Shown here: positions 19,983-30,590 of the stretch, one piece after another
Numbering within the stretch: the stretch's first letter is position 1
How the letters are laid out: every line of letters begins with the position of its first letter
From: Chara braunii
Lineage: Eukaryota > Streptophyta > Charophyceae > Charales > Characeae
Direction: 5' to 3'
NCBI GenBank assembly: GCA_003427395.1
Contig: BFEA01000011.1
Span: 1,342,202 to 1,375,665, forward strand
Length of the DNA: 33,464 bases
Translations under genes and position numbers: made by a program
The notes under the pieces: generated by a model
The model's database searches: none
What the model was told of the DNA's origin: nothing
Seen by the model: the letters and a program-made list of their open reading frames with translations, nothing else

Positions 19983-20065
19983 ATGGTGGAGAAGAAAAAG
20001 GAGGAAGAAGAATAAGAAGAAGAAAAAGAAGCAGAAGAAGAAGAAGAAGAAGAGAAAAGAGCAGG
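19983..20065. repeat. Purine-rich GAA tract
   Basis: About 80 bp of nearly pure A/G, mostly GAA units, on the plus strand. Confidence 0.85.
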
Positions 20066-20500
20066 CAGCCATAATCGAACTGCGCTGCTGTGTGCTGGAT
20101 GGGCACATGGTAGTCCTTGGATGTATGTGGCATTTGTGTGTTGGGGAATCGAGGTTGTGAGTGTTACGAGAGACATACCGGGCGCTCGAGGCGAACAACA
20201 TTGGTCGAGGTCTGCTCGTACTTGGGAAGTTGTTAAAGTCCTCATTGACATTGTAGTCTAGGCTAGATAGGATCTGTCATTCGTAGTCTGGGCGTCGAGC
20301 GCCAGATAGGATACCAATATTGGTTTTCATTGATAATGATGAGACTATTCCAGCATTGCGAATTATGAGCTTTTGTTGTGCTCTTATTTGATGGGACTGC
20401 TGCTGCAATTTTGCTTTTGGTTCAAAGTCACGACTATCTGGTCCCATGTGTATGATGATGCTTGGTTTCTGAAGTTCACTATCACTCATTTTCCCTGCAG
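20066..20500. other. Non-coding stretch
   Basis: No gene, RNA or repeat boundary recognised. Confidence 0.4.
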
Positions 20501-20501
<1 letters not shown>

Positions 20502-20546
<45 letters not shown>

Positions 20547-20567
20547 TTATTATTATTATTATTATTA
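20502..20567. repeat. (ATT)n microsatellite
   Basis: ATT repeats with one TTTT interruption. Confidence 0.92.
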
Positions 20568-20776
20568 ACTATCAAACTCGATATCCTTCACACTTCACAT
20601 GCATGCGAACAGGCGTGCAGCAAACTGGCAACAATCACCCACTGAAACTCAAAGATATGGTAGCCGAGAATCCAGTTTAGGTACAAGTTCACTTCCTTGG
20701 CTATGGCGACACAGCGCCCACACAACTCTCTGTTCAAACAACGGATCACCCTGGATACCCCGCACGTGAAACTTTG

Positions 20777-20820
20777 TATACACACATACACACACACACG
20801 TACACACACACACGCACACT
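20777..20820. repeat. (CA)n microsatellite, interrupted
   Basis: CA repeats broken by AT, GT and GC dinucleotides. Confidence 0.85.
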
Positions 20821-20869
20821 ACACTCTATCTACAACCATGGCGGCTATGGCCGCTGCTATCCTGTCGCT

Positions 20870-21109
20870 ATGGCTAAGCTCCTCGCCCACTTCGTCTTCG
20901 GGCTCACTGCAGACCACCTCGCACAAGTCGTTGTGGCAGCGCTTTCGCATGGCTTATGCAGGAATGAAAGAATAGTTAGACGCTACCCTTTGATTTATGC
21001 TTATGTAGCTCGTTGGTCTGGCCCTTTCCACCAGGCCTTCGTGTACGCAGTCCCACACGGTACTTGCTTGACTGGACCCAGTGAGACTGAGACCGGTATC
21101 GGTGACTGA
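20870..21109 (+). CDS. Possible short coding fragment, unknown
   Basis: This is 79 codons from ATG 20870 (MAKLLAHFVFGLTADHLAQV). The first third has mostly C or G in third codon positions, unlike surrounding DNA, which hints at former coding sequence. An overlapping frame from ATG 20838 (ACCATGGCGG start context, 45 codons) also begins like a secretory leader (MAAMAAAILSLWL), and I cannot tell which, if either, is real. The end of the 20870 frame (VYAVPHGTC) recurs in diverged form near 22198 on the far side of the CA-rich region. It may be a gene relic or chance. Confidence 0.2.
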   Translation: MAKLLAHFVFGLTADHLAQVVVAALSHGLCRNERIVRRYPLIYAYVARWSGPFHQAFVYAVPHGTCLTGPSETETGIGD

Positions 21110-21189
21110 AAGAGGTTGCACTGCCAATTCGCCGACAGACCTCTATCCTAGCGGTTTCGACCTCTACACGGTTGTAACCCCTACTTGAC

Positions 21190-22060
21190 AGATCTATAGT
21201 TCGAACCCCTATATCTACACAGACCTACGACTGACGAACAAACACACAGACAGCAACGAAAGACAGACAGACAGACAGATAGACACACAGACAGACAGAT
21301 AGACAAACAGACGGACCAAGACACACAGACACAGTAAAACATACACGGACATAGTGAAAAACAAAGTGCATAGTAACACTGTAACGGATACACAGCAACA
21401 AAGACACGCAGTCGCACAGACATACAGTCAAACAGTGCACAGTGACACACATACACAGATATACGGCAATACACAGATACACAGTCACGCGTTGACACAT
21501 ACGCAAGTGACACACGTATACACAGTGAAAACACACTCATACAGTCACCGTGACGCAGACCCTGTGAAAGACACACAATGTACAATGTAACACAGATCCA
21601 TACTCACAAAGATGCATGGTGACACAAACGCTATGAGACCGTGATGCACATTGTGATTACACACACAGACATAGTGAAACACACAGTCACTGTGACACAC
21701 ACAGTCACGACGACACAGACAATGTGACACATGAGCATACACAGTGGAAACAGACACAGTGACGCGCAGAGTGAAACACGTGACAGTCACAGTAACACAA
21801 ACACTATGATACAGACACACACACACACAGATACACAATCATACAGTCGGCGTGACGCAGACACGGTGAAAGGCACGCAGTGCACAATGACAAATACACG
21901 GTCACGCAGTGCACAACGACACATACACAGTCACATAGTGCACAATGACACATACACAGTCACATAGTGCACAATGACAGTGCACAATGACAAACACACA
22001 ATGAAACACAGTGATACACATAGACACATCAAGACACACTGTCACATAGTGACACACAAG
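21190..22060. repeat. Long degenerate CA/ACAG-rich region
   Basis: About 870 bp are built from ACACAG, GACAGACA, ATACACAGT and similar words. Higher-order copies exist: a segment with GTGACGCAGACCCTGTGAAA near 21550 recurs near 21852 (offset about 302). Confidence 0.85.
21877..21979. repeat. 29-bp minisatellite
   Basis: Three full units (21877, 21906, 21935) and a partial fourth (21964), each built as (GC/AT)AGTGCACAA(T/C)GACA followed by (A/C)ATACAC(G/A)GTCAC. Confidence 0.85.
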
Positions 22061-22496
22061 GAAAGATGCATACCTGTGTGTGTGAAGGGTCGACTATGAT
22101 GTTGACGTCATGTACGTTGGTTTTCAAGGTCAAAGTGAGTCTGTTGCGTGAATGCGAGTGTAGAAGGACAGGCAAGTAGTGTAGGCTGGGCACGGGGGTG
22201 CACACAATCCCACATGGTACTTGTTGGATTGACAAAATGCAACTGGGACTGAGTATAGTTGACTAGGCCGGGGTAGACAGCCACTTGTGCAGTTGCCTAC
22301 GAACTGCCTACTTAGACTCACGAAAGGTTACTTCCGGGTCTTCCGGAAGACTGCAGACTTCACCTTTCGGCATCGTAACAGCAAAGACTTGTGTTACAGC
22401 TACAGCTCCTAAGGCACGGACACACAGTGAAACACAGGGAAACACACGCCGAGAGAGAGAGAACTTACTTGATTGCCACCAACTGTCAACCCTGAG
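22061..22496. other. Non-coding stretch
   Basis: No gene is recognised. The TCCCACATGGTACTTG block (near 22208) matches one near 21050 left of the CA-rich region. Confidence 0.4.
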
Positions 22497-22565
22497 AATA
22501 TTATTATTATTATTGTTATTTATTACTATTATTATTATCATTATTATCATTATTATCATTATCAC

Positions 22566-22604
<39 letters not shown>

Positions 22605-22612
22605 TATTATAT
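22497..22612. repeat. (ATT)n microsatellite with ATC interruptions
   Basis: Long trinucleotide tract ending near TATTATATCG. Confidence 0.92.
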
Positions 22613-22982
22613 CGATTTCATTTTCAACTGTGAGGTCAGCTATGTACGGAGAAGGAAAGTGAGCACGTACCTCGACTAGGGGCGGTATGGGGTGCTCGTC
22701 GCTGAAATGCGAGGTTTACCTTTCCTCTTCCCTTCTTTTATACCTTGTATCAGTACTACCCCAGATTATTGTGCATGCATTTGTGTCTGACTGTATGAAT
22801 TTGTGACCTTCTTCTTGATTAAATATGAGATAGGAAACTGTTACGCCTGTATGTGCAATGCTTGAAGTGATTCTGGAGTTCTTGTATTGTGAAAACTTGA
22901 TGGAACGCGGATGTCATGCAGGTCAATCTCGTTGTTTATTGTTGATGTGATTTGGGTATGATTAACTGTTCTAAAAACGCAT

Positions 22983-23336
22983 CGTGAGAACGAGAAGTTC
23001 TCATATGGGTTGTCTCACCATGTGTATGTTTATTTTGGGAAGATACAAGCAGCGGAATGTGGACTCCGTCAAGTCCTGTCCTGCTTGATAGGGTCTTCTA
23101 ACATTGATGAGGGTTGGGACTACTGCAAAAGTTATTGGACTGCGCATTGTTATGTATGTATGGGATTATTGATTGGTTAACCCATGAGGGATGTATGTAT
23201 CCTTGTCGAAATGCTATGACTAACGCTCACCTTCTCTAAGTTAAACTGACTCAAGTCAAAGGTCGGTTGAAGGTCTTCTGAGAAATAGGTAATGAGGTGA
23301 GAGTTCTCATGTGGACTTCCTCATTAGGTGTTTTAT
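22983..23336 (+). repeat. Two diverged hairpin-containing repeats
   Basis: Segments near 22983-23025 and 23290-23336 align around AGTTCTCAT(A/G)TGG. The first has outer arms GTGAGA/TCTCAC, the second AATGAGG/CCTCATT. The outer stem changes on both sides while pairing is kept. No gene is recognised in the surrounding 22613-23439. Confidence 0.55.
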
Positions 23337-23439
23337 TGAGTCATTGGGATGTCGCCCCGTGTGACCTGCTGATCTCACTCGAAGGCTTTCGATTGATCTA
23401 AGACACAAGGGTTCTTCTAAAAGAAGTAAACTAGCAGGG

Positions 23440-24520
23440 GTAATAAGAGGAGTGAGGTCCCGAGAGACCCGCCTTATTACCTAAATCTGTTTTGTGTTAA
23501 TAGGAAGAGTGAGACCCCGTGAGGTCTGCCCTATTACTAACCCGCGCAAAAGGAAGGTGGTGATAAGAGAAGCGAGGCTCCGAGAAGCCCCGCCTTATTA
23601 CCAACCAGCCATGCGTCAGGGCAAGTGTGTGGTAAGAGTAGCAAGGCTCCGAGAAGCCTGCCTTATCACACTAATAACACTAGCGGTGATAAGAGTAGCA
23701 AGGCTCCGAGAAGCCTGCCTTATCACACTAATAACACAGACGGTGATAAGAATAGCAAGGTTCCGAGAAACCTGCCTTATCACACTAATAACACAGGCGG
23801 TGATAAGAATAGCAAGGTTCCGAGAAACTTGCCTTATCACACTAATAACGCGGACAGTGATAAGAGTAGCAAGGCCCCGAGAGGCCTGCCCTATTGTCTA
23901 AACGGCACGGTTAAGGAAGAACGGTGATAAGAGAAGCAAGGCTCCGAGAAGCCTGCCTTATTACCAACCAGTCGTGCGTCAGGGCAAGTGTGTTATAAGA
24001 GTAGCAAGGCTCCGAGAAGCCTGCCTTATCGCAATAATGGCACGGACGGTGTGATTAGAGTAGCAAGGCTCCGAGAAGTCTGCCTTATCGCAATAATGAC
24101 ACGGACGGTGTGATAAGAGTAGCAAGGCTCCGAGAAGCCTGCCTTATTGCAATGATTCACTAACGATGTGATAAGAGTAGCAAGGCTCCGCGCAGTCTGC
24201 CTTATCACCTGTCTCTTATACACATCTAGATGTGTATAAGAGACAGGATAAGAGTAGCAAGGCTCCGAGCAGTCTGCCTTATCACAATGGTGTCACTAAC
24301 GATGTGATAAGAGTAGCAAGGCTCCGAGAAGCCTGCCTTATTGCAATAATGGCACAGACAATCTGATAAGAGGAGCGAGGCTCCGAGAAACCCACCTTAT
24401 TACCATTTGACCTTGATCTAATGCAAGATAGTAAATAGACGAAGCAAGGCCCTTGAAGTCTACTCTATCACAAGCAGACGCCCAGCGAAGATAAGTAGAT
24501 CCCGAGTGGTCTACCGTACT
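23440..24520 (+). repeat. Tandem hairpin array, ~57-60-bp units, covarying stems
   Basis: About 18 units, mostly GTGATAAGAGTAGCAAGGCT, then CCGAGA, then AGCCTGCCTTATCAC plus a ~16-bp spacer. Each folds as an outer stem (GTGATAAG/CTTATCAC) and an inner stem around a constant CCGAGA or CCGTGA loop. Inner stems: GGTC/GACC (23456), AGACC/GGTCT (23512), AGGCT/AGCCT (most), AGGTT/AACCT (23758) and AGGCC/GGCCT (23872). Outer stems: GTAATAAG/CTTATTAC (23440), TAATAGG/CCTATTA (23498) and GTGATAAG/CTTATCAC. Diverged right-hand units (24427, 24495) have different but still paired arms. The 57-bp period leaves frames open (23494-23901), which I take as a by-product. An adapter sequence interrupts the array at 24209, so copy number is unreliable. 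Confidence 0.85.
24209..24246. other. Nextera mate-pair junction adapter (assembly artefact)
   Basis: The 19-base Tn5 mosaic end CTGTCTCTTATACACATCT is followed directly by its exact reverse complement, 38 bp in all. This is the circularisation junction left by Nextera mate-pair libraries (established laboratory knowledge). It joins two partial hairpin-array units, so the local join is not genomic. Confidence 0.97.
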
Positions 24521-25767
24521 GTTACTAATTTTCTCAATAGACAGGAAACAATGAAAGCCCTGAAAAGAGATCGACCCATTACTAATAGACCACTTTCTGA
24601 TTCTACTAAGGTGGAGGTGGAAGGAATGTGGCCCCGTGTCACCTTTCCTGCTACCTTAACCTCTTGATTGATATCAATCTTTTGATTTTATTCCAAATAA
24701 GATTGATGATCTTTGTATGTGCATGTCTTAAGTGGAAAATCGTACGATGAGGCAAAAAATATTAATGATGTTAGCTTTATACTTCTCGTCCTTTAGACGA
24801 CTATCTTTAGAGATTAGTCTGATAAGAAGTTAAAGAGGCTACCTAGGGGGAATTATATCGATGTAGTATTATTCCCAACTTAAATGAAGTTTCCTATATT
24901 GAACTTCAGATAGGATCATGTTGGCGGTAAAGAGGTATTGAGATCGTGTTGGCCTGTGTGTGATTGCAGGTCATCCTGATGAAGAAGACTCATTATGAGT
25001 CTATACAAGACTACATGCTGTTGCCTTATGGTAACAGGTTGGTTAGCCAACTCAACCCTCACTAACCCTCGACACCCACACTTTGCATCGACCTTTGCAC
25101 TGAAAAACATTTCTGAATTTTCGGTTCATTGTCTAAATGGTCTGTGTTTGGTCAAAAGGGGTCCTTGAATGACTAAAGTCAGATGAGGATGAATGACTAA
25201 GTCGAAAAGGGAATGTCTTACTAAAAGGTTGGAAGTGTAAGTGTAATGTGGGTGAAAGTAAATAAAAGGTTGACTCCGTCAAGAATTGTGTAATGTGATT
25301 AACTCTTGTCTACAGGTCCGTAAAACGACCAGCCACATGCTATTCACGACAACCCATTGAGAAACTTACGTTATCCTGGGCCTTGATCCAGATGTTTCAT
25401 CAGTGTGAGTTGGTTTGAGTACCCAGCCTTGCGTTTTTCCCTTGATTGTTGAGCAGATTAGGACTATCGTTAAGGCTGAAAGCTTTATTCATTTCATGTT
25501 TATTTCATTTGTACATGTTTAAAAGATCAATGACCTATGTTTTCCCTTGATGAATTCGGAATGTTTATGTGAATATGTTATGTGTATGTGACATCTCCTT
25601 GGACTTAATCACTTGGTAATGTGCGTATATGTTCTATATGCATCCCCTGATGATTCAAGAGTTGAGGGGATCGTGCTTCAAAAAAGAGCTAGGTTGTGAG
25701 TCATACCTATAGAAACTATTTATAGTCAAAGCATAGAATGCGCGAACGTTCGTCAGTCGAGTCGACC
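24521..25767. other. Non-coding stretch
   Basis: No gene is recognised. A further hairpin-like segment at 24608-24657 (AAGGT/ACCTT outer arms, CCCCGTG apex) may be an outlying relative of the array. The rest shows nothing recognisable. Confidence 0.4.
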
Positions 25768-26167
25768 TGAATTGTAAGTCGGTCCAGGAGATCAGCGCCC
25801 TGATGCCCGACACGTATACGGGTCAGTCTTAGTCGTTCAACCGAACATATGCCTATGCTATAGCGATCGAGAAAACACCCTCGGTTGACTTACCTCTGCG
25901 ATTGCAAGTAAAAACCTTTGCACGTGAGTCAATAGCTCAGCAAGGATACGCCCACCTAAGGGATGGTGACAGCTCCCACAGGTGGAGGTGAGTTGTACCT
26001 CGCGGGGTCTCTGTCCTGTCGCAGGGAGTCGCGAGAGGTATAGCTGGCGAGCACGGTCGGAGTTGGTCTTAACTGAAACACTTCGAAAAACTCCTGCGTG
26101 ATGTGACCGTGAGGTTCGACACAAAAAAATACTTTACGTCTGGGTGTGGGACCGCCGCGCCCGACAT
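25768..26167 (+). repeat. Third, diverged LTR
   Basis: It aligns with 1-438 in order: TACCTCTGCGATTGCA (25891), AGCTC(A/G)G...GGATACGCC, GGATGGTGACA(G/A)CTCC, GTTGT(A/G)CCTCGCGGG, CCTGTCG(C/T)AGGG and ACTCCTGCGTGATG. It ends CCGACA at 26167. The start is placed by collinearity and is uncertain by several bases. No gag follows, only the PBS, so this is a 5' fragment of a related older element. Confidence 0.75.
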
Positions 26168-26169
26168 GT

Positions 26170-26187
26170 GGCGCCGTTGTCGGAGAC
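26170..26187 (+). other. Primer-binding site of third LTR copy
   Basis: TGGCGCCGTTGTCGGAGA starts two bases after the LTR end, as in the first element. It confirms the LTR boundary for both copies. Confidence 0.75.
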
Positions 26188-26306
26188 CTTTGGTTGCCTG
26201 CCGGGGTCCTATGCGAACGAACCTGGGTTTGGTAAATTGAAGTCCTCGCTAGACGACAACCTTAATTTAATTGTCAGCATCATTATCATTAATAAGGGTG
26301 CCCACC

Positions 26307-26355
26307 GGCAACGGGTTAACCCGTTGCCAGGGACCTCGCTTTCCAGCCGAGGTCC
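26307..26355 (+). repeat. 22-bp perfect palindrome followed by a hairpin
   Basis: GGCAACGGGTT is followed at once by its exact reverse complement (26307-26328). Two bases later GGACCTCG (26331-26338) pairs with CGAGGTCC (26348-26355). Both lie in the leader region of the third LTR copy. Confidence 0.8.
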
Positions 26356-28172
26356 TTAGTGAACGGACTCAAGTATGGTAAGACGATGATCACGGCAAAA
26401 CGACAGCCTTTAATCAAACTAATATAGTTTGATATGCAGGTTGGAATTATGGTAAATAGATGTGATGCGCCTGCAAAGGTGTGCAGTTATATCGATAGTA
26501 CCTACAAGGGTCATTTTGTTAGGGACTTCGACTACCTACCAACGTCCTTAGAAGTTTATGTTGGCTACTGAATGTGATACTTTACATAGAAGCTAGGAAT
26601 TAGTAAACGACTTCAGGGAGGTATCTGTGTATGTCTGATCCTTCCTTCACTTTATATACTCGAGACATTCGCCCGTATAACAGCGTGTGTCGGTGTAAGT
26701 AATTAGAAGATTAACGACTGCATTGACACTCTTAAGATTCTCAAGGAGGTCAAGGAAAGATAAATGTGTGACTAACTATTTTATTTATCTTTAACTAGTG
26801 TTAAGTTATGTTAACTGACTTGGTCAGCCTTACTTTCATGTTGCTTTCCTTTCCTCATCTCCTTAGTCATATTTAAAGTTGAAGGGTTATGACGAAATTC
26901 AGTTTCTTATCCGATTGAATTATCTTTTTAGTGCATTGCTTACCACCTTACAAGGTAGAGAACCCTCTACATGCTTGGTTTGTGTCGATAATAGGGGCAA
27001 CGAGACAACTCGTAAAATGTAAAGTTCCCAGGTTCTAGCGCATAATCTCATCAAGTCTCAATTCTTTATACTGGATCGTCACGAATAGTTTTACTATCTG
27101 AGTCATATCTCAATCTCGTTTTATTTTGAAGGGTGATTTGTACTGTTAGTTCCCTTTTTTTAATTTGAATAATGTGCGTAAATATCGAATAGGCATTTTT
27201 AGGTCTTGGAAGAAAATATAGGTGTTAGGCTACCTACTTGAGGACTATGTGCATTACAAGCTTATTTGTCATGTAGTCTGAGTACAAGATTGTAATTAAA
27301 TTAACCCTATTGGTCATTGCTTACATGGTCTGACCAGATCGTCAAACTCTTGGAATTATATGATAGAGGTCCTAACAATAGACTCGGTCTCTCGACGGTT
27401 GCCTAACTTTTTTTTGGTTATATCATGTAACATCTATGTGATAGATGCATTTGAGTCGTAGTGAACGATTGTATATTAGGTTTTATCAATGTACAAAGGG
27501 TTTCTGGCATTCATCATACATTTTCGATATGCAAGCTTGAGGTATATAGGACGTTTTAGCCTTAGAAACCCAGTTATAGTCATTTTGTGAATAAATAAAT
27601 GGAATAAAGGGAGTAATATTGTGCTTAGTTGTCTTGACAGTTAGGGTGCCGACTATTTACTAAAAATCTAATTAGGATATTATGCTAATGTACGTACAAA
27701 GTTTGATTGATAAAGTTGCTTATTGGAATTATAGTTTAGCCCTTAGAAGATCATAAGATAAAAATTAATTACTTCATCACCCACTTAGTGACTGACTAAT
27801 CATTACGGTTAAATAGTACAGTAAACGTAATATCAAGTCATCTACGTGAAAAGTAGGTGTCTGTTTGAGGTTGTATATGATAGAGTACGATGATGAATTA
27901 GCTTTAGGAGCCATTGCATAGGGAAGCTATATGAATAGACTCAAACTTTTTATCGATTGGTTACTCAATATAATCAGCGTATGGGAGTGTCCACTTTAGA
28001 ACAACTTCACTCCTCGAAGTTCAATATTATATAAAAAGGTATAAAACTACTTATTCCTATTATGGTAAATGTGTATGACTTGGTATGGATGGTGGTATGT
28101 GAGAGAATGATGTATGTTTCAAATGACGTATCATTGTATGTCTTGTTCTTGGTTGAGTAAAGTTTGAGCTTG

Positions 28173-28173
<1 letters not shown>
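26356..28173. other. AT-richer non-coding DNA
   Basis: No ORF worth calling. Paired hairpins ACCTT-AC-AAGGT (26945-26956) and GTAGAG-AACC-CTCTAC (26955-26970) lie in it; the first resembles the core of the dispersed palindrome. Confidence 0.4.
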
Positions 28174-28220
<47 letters not shown>

Positions 28221-28261
28221 TCAAATAGAACTGCCCGGTAAACCGTAGGCAGAAAGGGAGA

Positions 28262-28300
<39 letters not shown>
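28174..28300. repeat. (AT)n - hairpin - (AT)n
   Basis: (TA)n at 28174-28218 and (AT)n at 28269-28300 flank 50 bp of mixed sequence. That insert contains a hairpin: CTGCC+CGGT (28231-28239) pairs with ACCG (28242) and GGCAG (28248-28252), with a TA bulge. Confidence 0.85.
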
Positions 28301-28302
<2 letters not shown>

Positions 28303-29800
28303 ATTGTCTTAGACTATTTGCGTGTGCCTGGATATGTTTATGAATTGCTTTCTTCGATAAGGATAAAAAAGTTGTATGAAATCCACGTTCGGCATGAGAC
28401 CGAAGGTGAATGAAGTGACCAACCTTTGAAGGGAAGAAATTATCTCAATAGAGGTCAGCATGCAGAACCTGTCCTTCGGGGAATTGCAACGTTGATTGAT
28501 ACCTTTGCCTAAGAGACTTGAAGAGGGTTTAGTTAAGTCATGTAGGCGGTAGTGAGACTCACGCCGGAATAATGTTCCTTGTCCATAGTGAGGTGTTGTC
28601 ATTTTTCCTTATATAGGATAAATGACTACACTATCGTCGAAAGGGAGGAAGGTGTTCAAGACCTTGTTTGAACTCTGACAGTAAGCGAGACGAGTACTAC
28701 TTAGTTTGAGCACGCTTCGAGTGGTAGCCCAAGCGGGGTTCATGCTAGGTGGGTCCACCACACCCTGAAAAGATACGATCTTACCAACCAGCTTTTAGAC
28801 GAGTGTGAATGAGGTTGTCTGACTATGCTCGATGAGGTCAACCAGGTACAATCACTGGAATCGAAGGGAGATGTGGTGAGGCTTAATCCTAGAAGCGGGG
28901 CTCGGGATCTGAGATGTTATCCTTTTGATTGGATTATACCACCCCTCGGCACGATATACCCTGTTAAGACTGAAGGAGTAATATATGTTATATCATCATT
29001 ATTATTGTCTTTTGTAACTTCACTGTGGATGTTCCTGTAAAGTCTTAATTGTAACAATTGTTCTCATTGTTAATAAGGTTACCAGTTGACGTTTATTTGA
29101 ATTAGTATGACTAAATACTTTGGTATCGTATGAATTATTATTTACTTTTCTTACAGTCCCGAACATTTCTTTTACGACCTTCAATTATATTTTTTATTTA
29201 TGGCGGAAGAATGTCATTTACACTTGTATTGCAAAGTTTTTTGCAAACAGGGGGGAAAATTTTGCGTATAGTAACAATTTGCTTATGATACGTTTCTTCG
29301 TTGATGATATCGATCTAGATGATGGAATGTGGTTCGATTTTGACGATTGTCGTCGAAAAATGGTAATCCTTTTTGGACGACTTCAACATAATACTCGGGT
29401 CCGAGAATTATGCGTACATTCATGCACTGTATTATCAAAGACAAAACCTCAGGAGTCAGTATGACGGCGACCTAAATTGAGTTGTGAATCTTGAAATTGT
29501 TTTGGACCCTTGGGTCATTATTATTGAGCAGGCCCGATAACTGTCCTGCTTGGAAATACATGAAATAGATGTCTCAAAAAGGCGCCGCTCATTCCTCTAT
29601 GGGGTTAGTCTGAGATAAGTCTGTGAGATCCAAATGAGGAACTCAATCGGGAATGATCATGTTTTGAAAGATATTTTTGCATCGATGGTAAACTGGAAGC
29701 CAATATTTTCATTTGGTATTTGGGACAATTCTGTATATTTTGAAAGATCCCCGAGATGTGTGTCTGACCAAGCTGTGATCGAGACTTGGAGGACACGATC
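28301..29800. other. Non-coding stretch
   Basis: No recognisable gene. A frame open at 29120-29464 starts with TTG and resembles nothing I know. Confidence 0.35.
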
Positions 29801-29801
29801 C

Positions 29802-29920
29802 CTGAGTGGCAACCTGACGATGGTCCTTGTTCATCCACTGAGTGGCAACCTGACGATGAAAATTTTATTTTTATGGTTTTCGAATGAACATCGTTCATCC
29901 ACGAAGTGGCAACCTCACAG
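29802..29920. repeat. Three short repeats of AGTGGCAACCT
   Basis: CTGAGTGGCAACCTGACGAT occurs at 29802 and 29838, and a variant (CGAAGTGGCAACCTCAC) at 29902. The last two are preceded by GTTCATCCAC, which also recurs near 29972. Confidence 0.75.
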
Positions 29921-30560
29921 GGATGAAAATATTTTTGATGATGATTTTTTGTATATATTGAATTGAACATTGTTCATCCACTTCAGGAGGTCAGTCTGAG
30001 GGACTGAAATTACCAAGTCGATGGTGAAAAATTGGCATCATTGGGACGTAACTCGCAGCACGGGCTGCTGACCAAGTATAACCAGGCAGCGGACCTTCCG
30101 ATTTTAGCCTAGAGTTGAGACCTGAGGGGTGGCCGCTCTGATGAAGGAATCGACTCATGTAGTTATCGGAGGGGTCGAATGTAGTCTTTGAAATATATGT
30201 GAATTTTTTAATGATAGAATTTACCCGTCAATGCGCAACCAATACGGGACCACTGTTAATATAACAACACGGTGGGCCGCAGATCTGGCCTGATCAATTG
30301 GACTGTGGTGGGTTAAGACCAAGACTGTCGATCCCCTCGCATTACACTTCGGGTGGGACCGTAATATGATTTGGTTGAGACCCGCGTCCAAAGGGTCATA
30401 TTCTCTGGCTCTACGGACAACCAACGAGGGTCTGAGAATAAAATCTAAAGGTACAAAAAAGATGATAATTGATTCTCTTGATAATTTTCACCGTCGTAGT
30501 ACAGATTAAGTATCCCCACCATTCGTCCATTCAGTTTGATTTGAGATTTTAGGTATGTGG
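29921..30560. other. Non-coding stretch
   Basis: No gene is recognised; a GCAGC-ACGG-GCTGC hairpin lies near 30056. Confidence 0.35.
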
Positions 30561-30590
30561 GAAACCCGGGTTAGAATCCCGGCAATGGTT
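30561..30590 (+). pseudogene. T-arm-like fragment
   Basis: CCGGG-TTAGAAT-CCCGG (30566-30582) with GAAA before and CAATGG after is a second copy of the fragment at 8826. A short open frame that begins METRVRIPA is merely this T-arm translated. Confidence 0.4.

Noticed and set aside
23494-23901. Open frames over the hairpin array giving a 19-residue repeated peptide
   Set aside because: The unit is 57 bp, a multiple of three, so any stop-free unit stays open on both strands. There is no start context, codon bias or recognisable domain, and the conserved feature is arm pairing.
23440-24520. Possible CRISPR array
   Set aside because: Spacers are themselves similar repeats (CACTAATAACAC-like), the repeats vary, there are no cas genes, and the context is eukaryotic.
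29120-29464. 114-codon ORF
   Set aside because: It has a TTG start, AT-driven composition, no motif and no neighbouring signals; I found nothing to support it as a gene.
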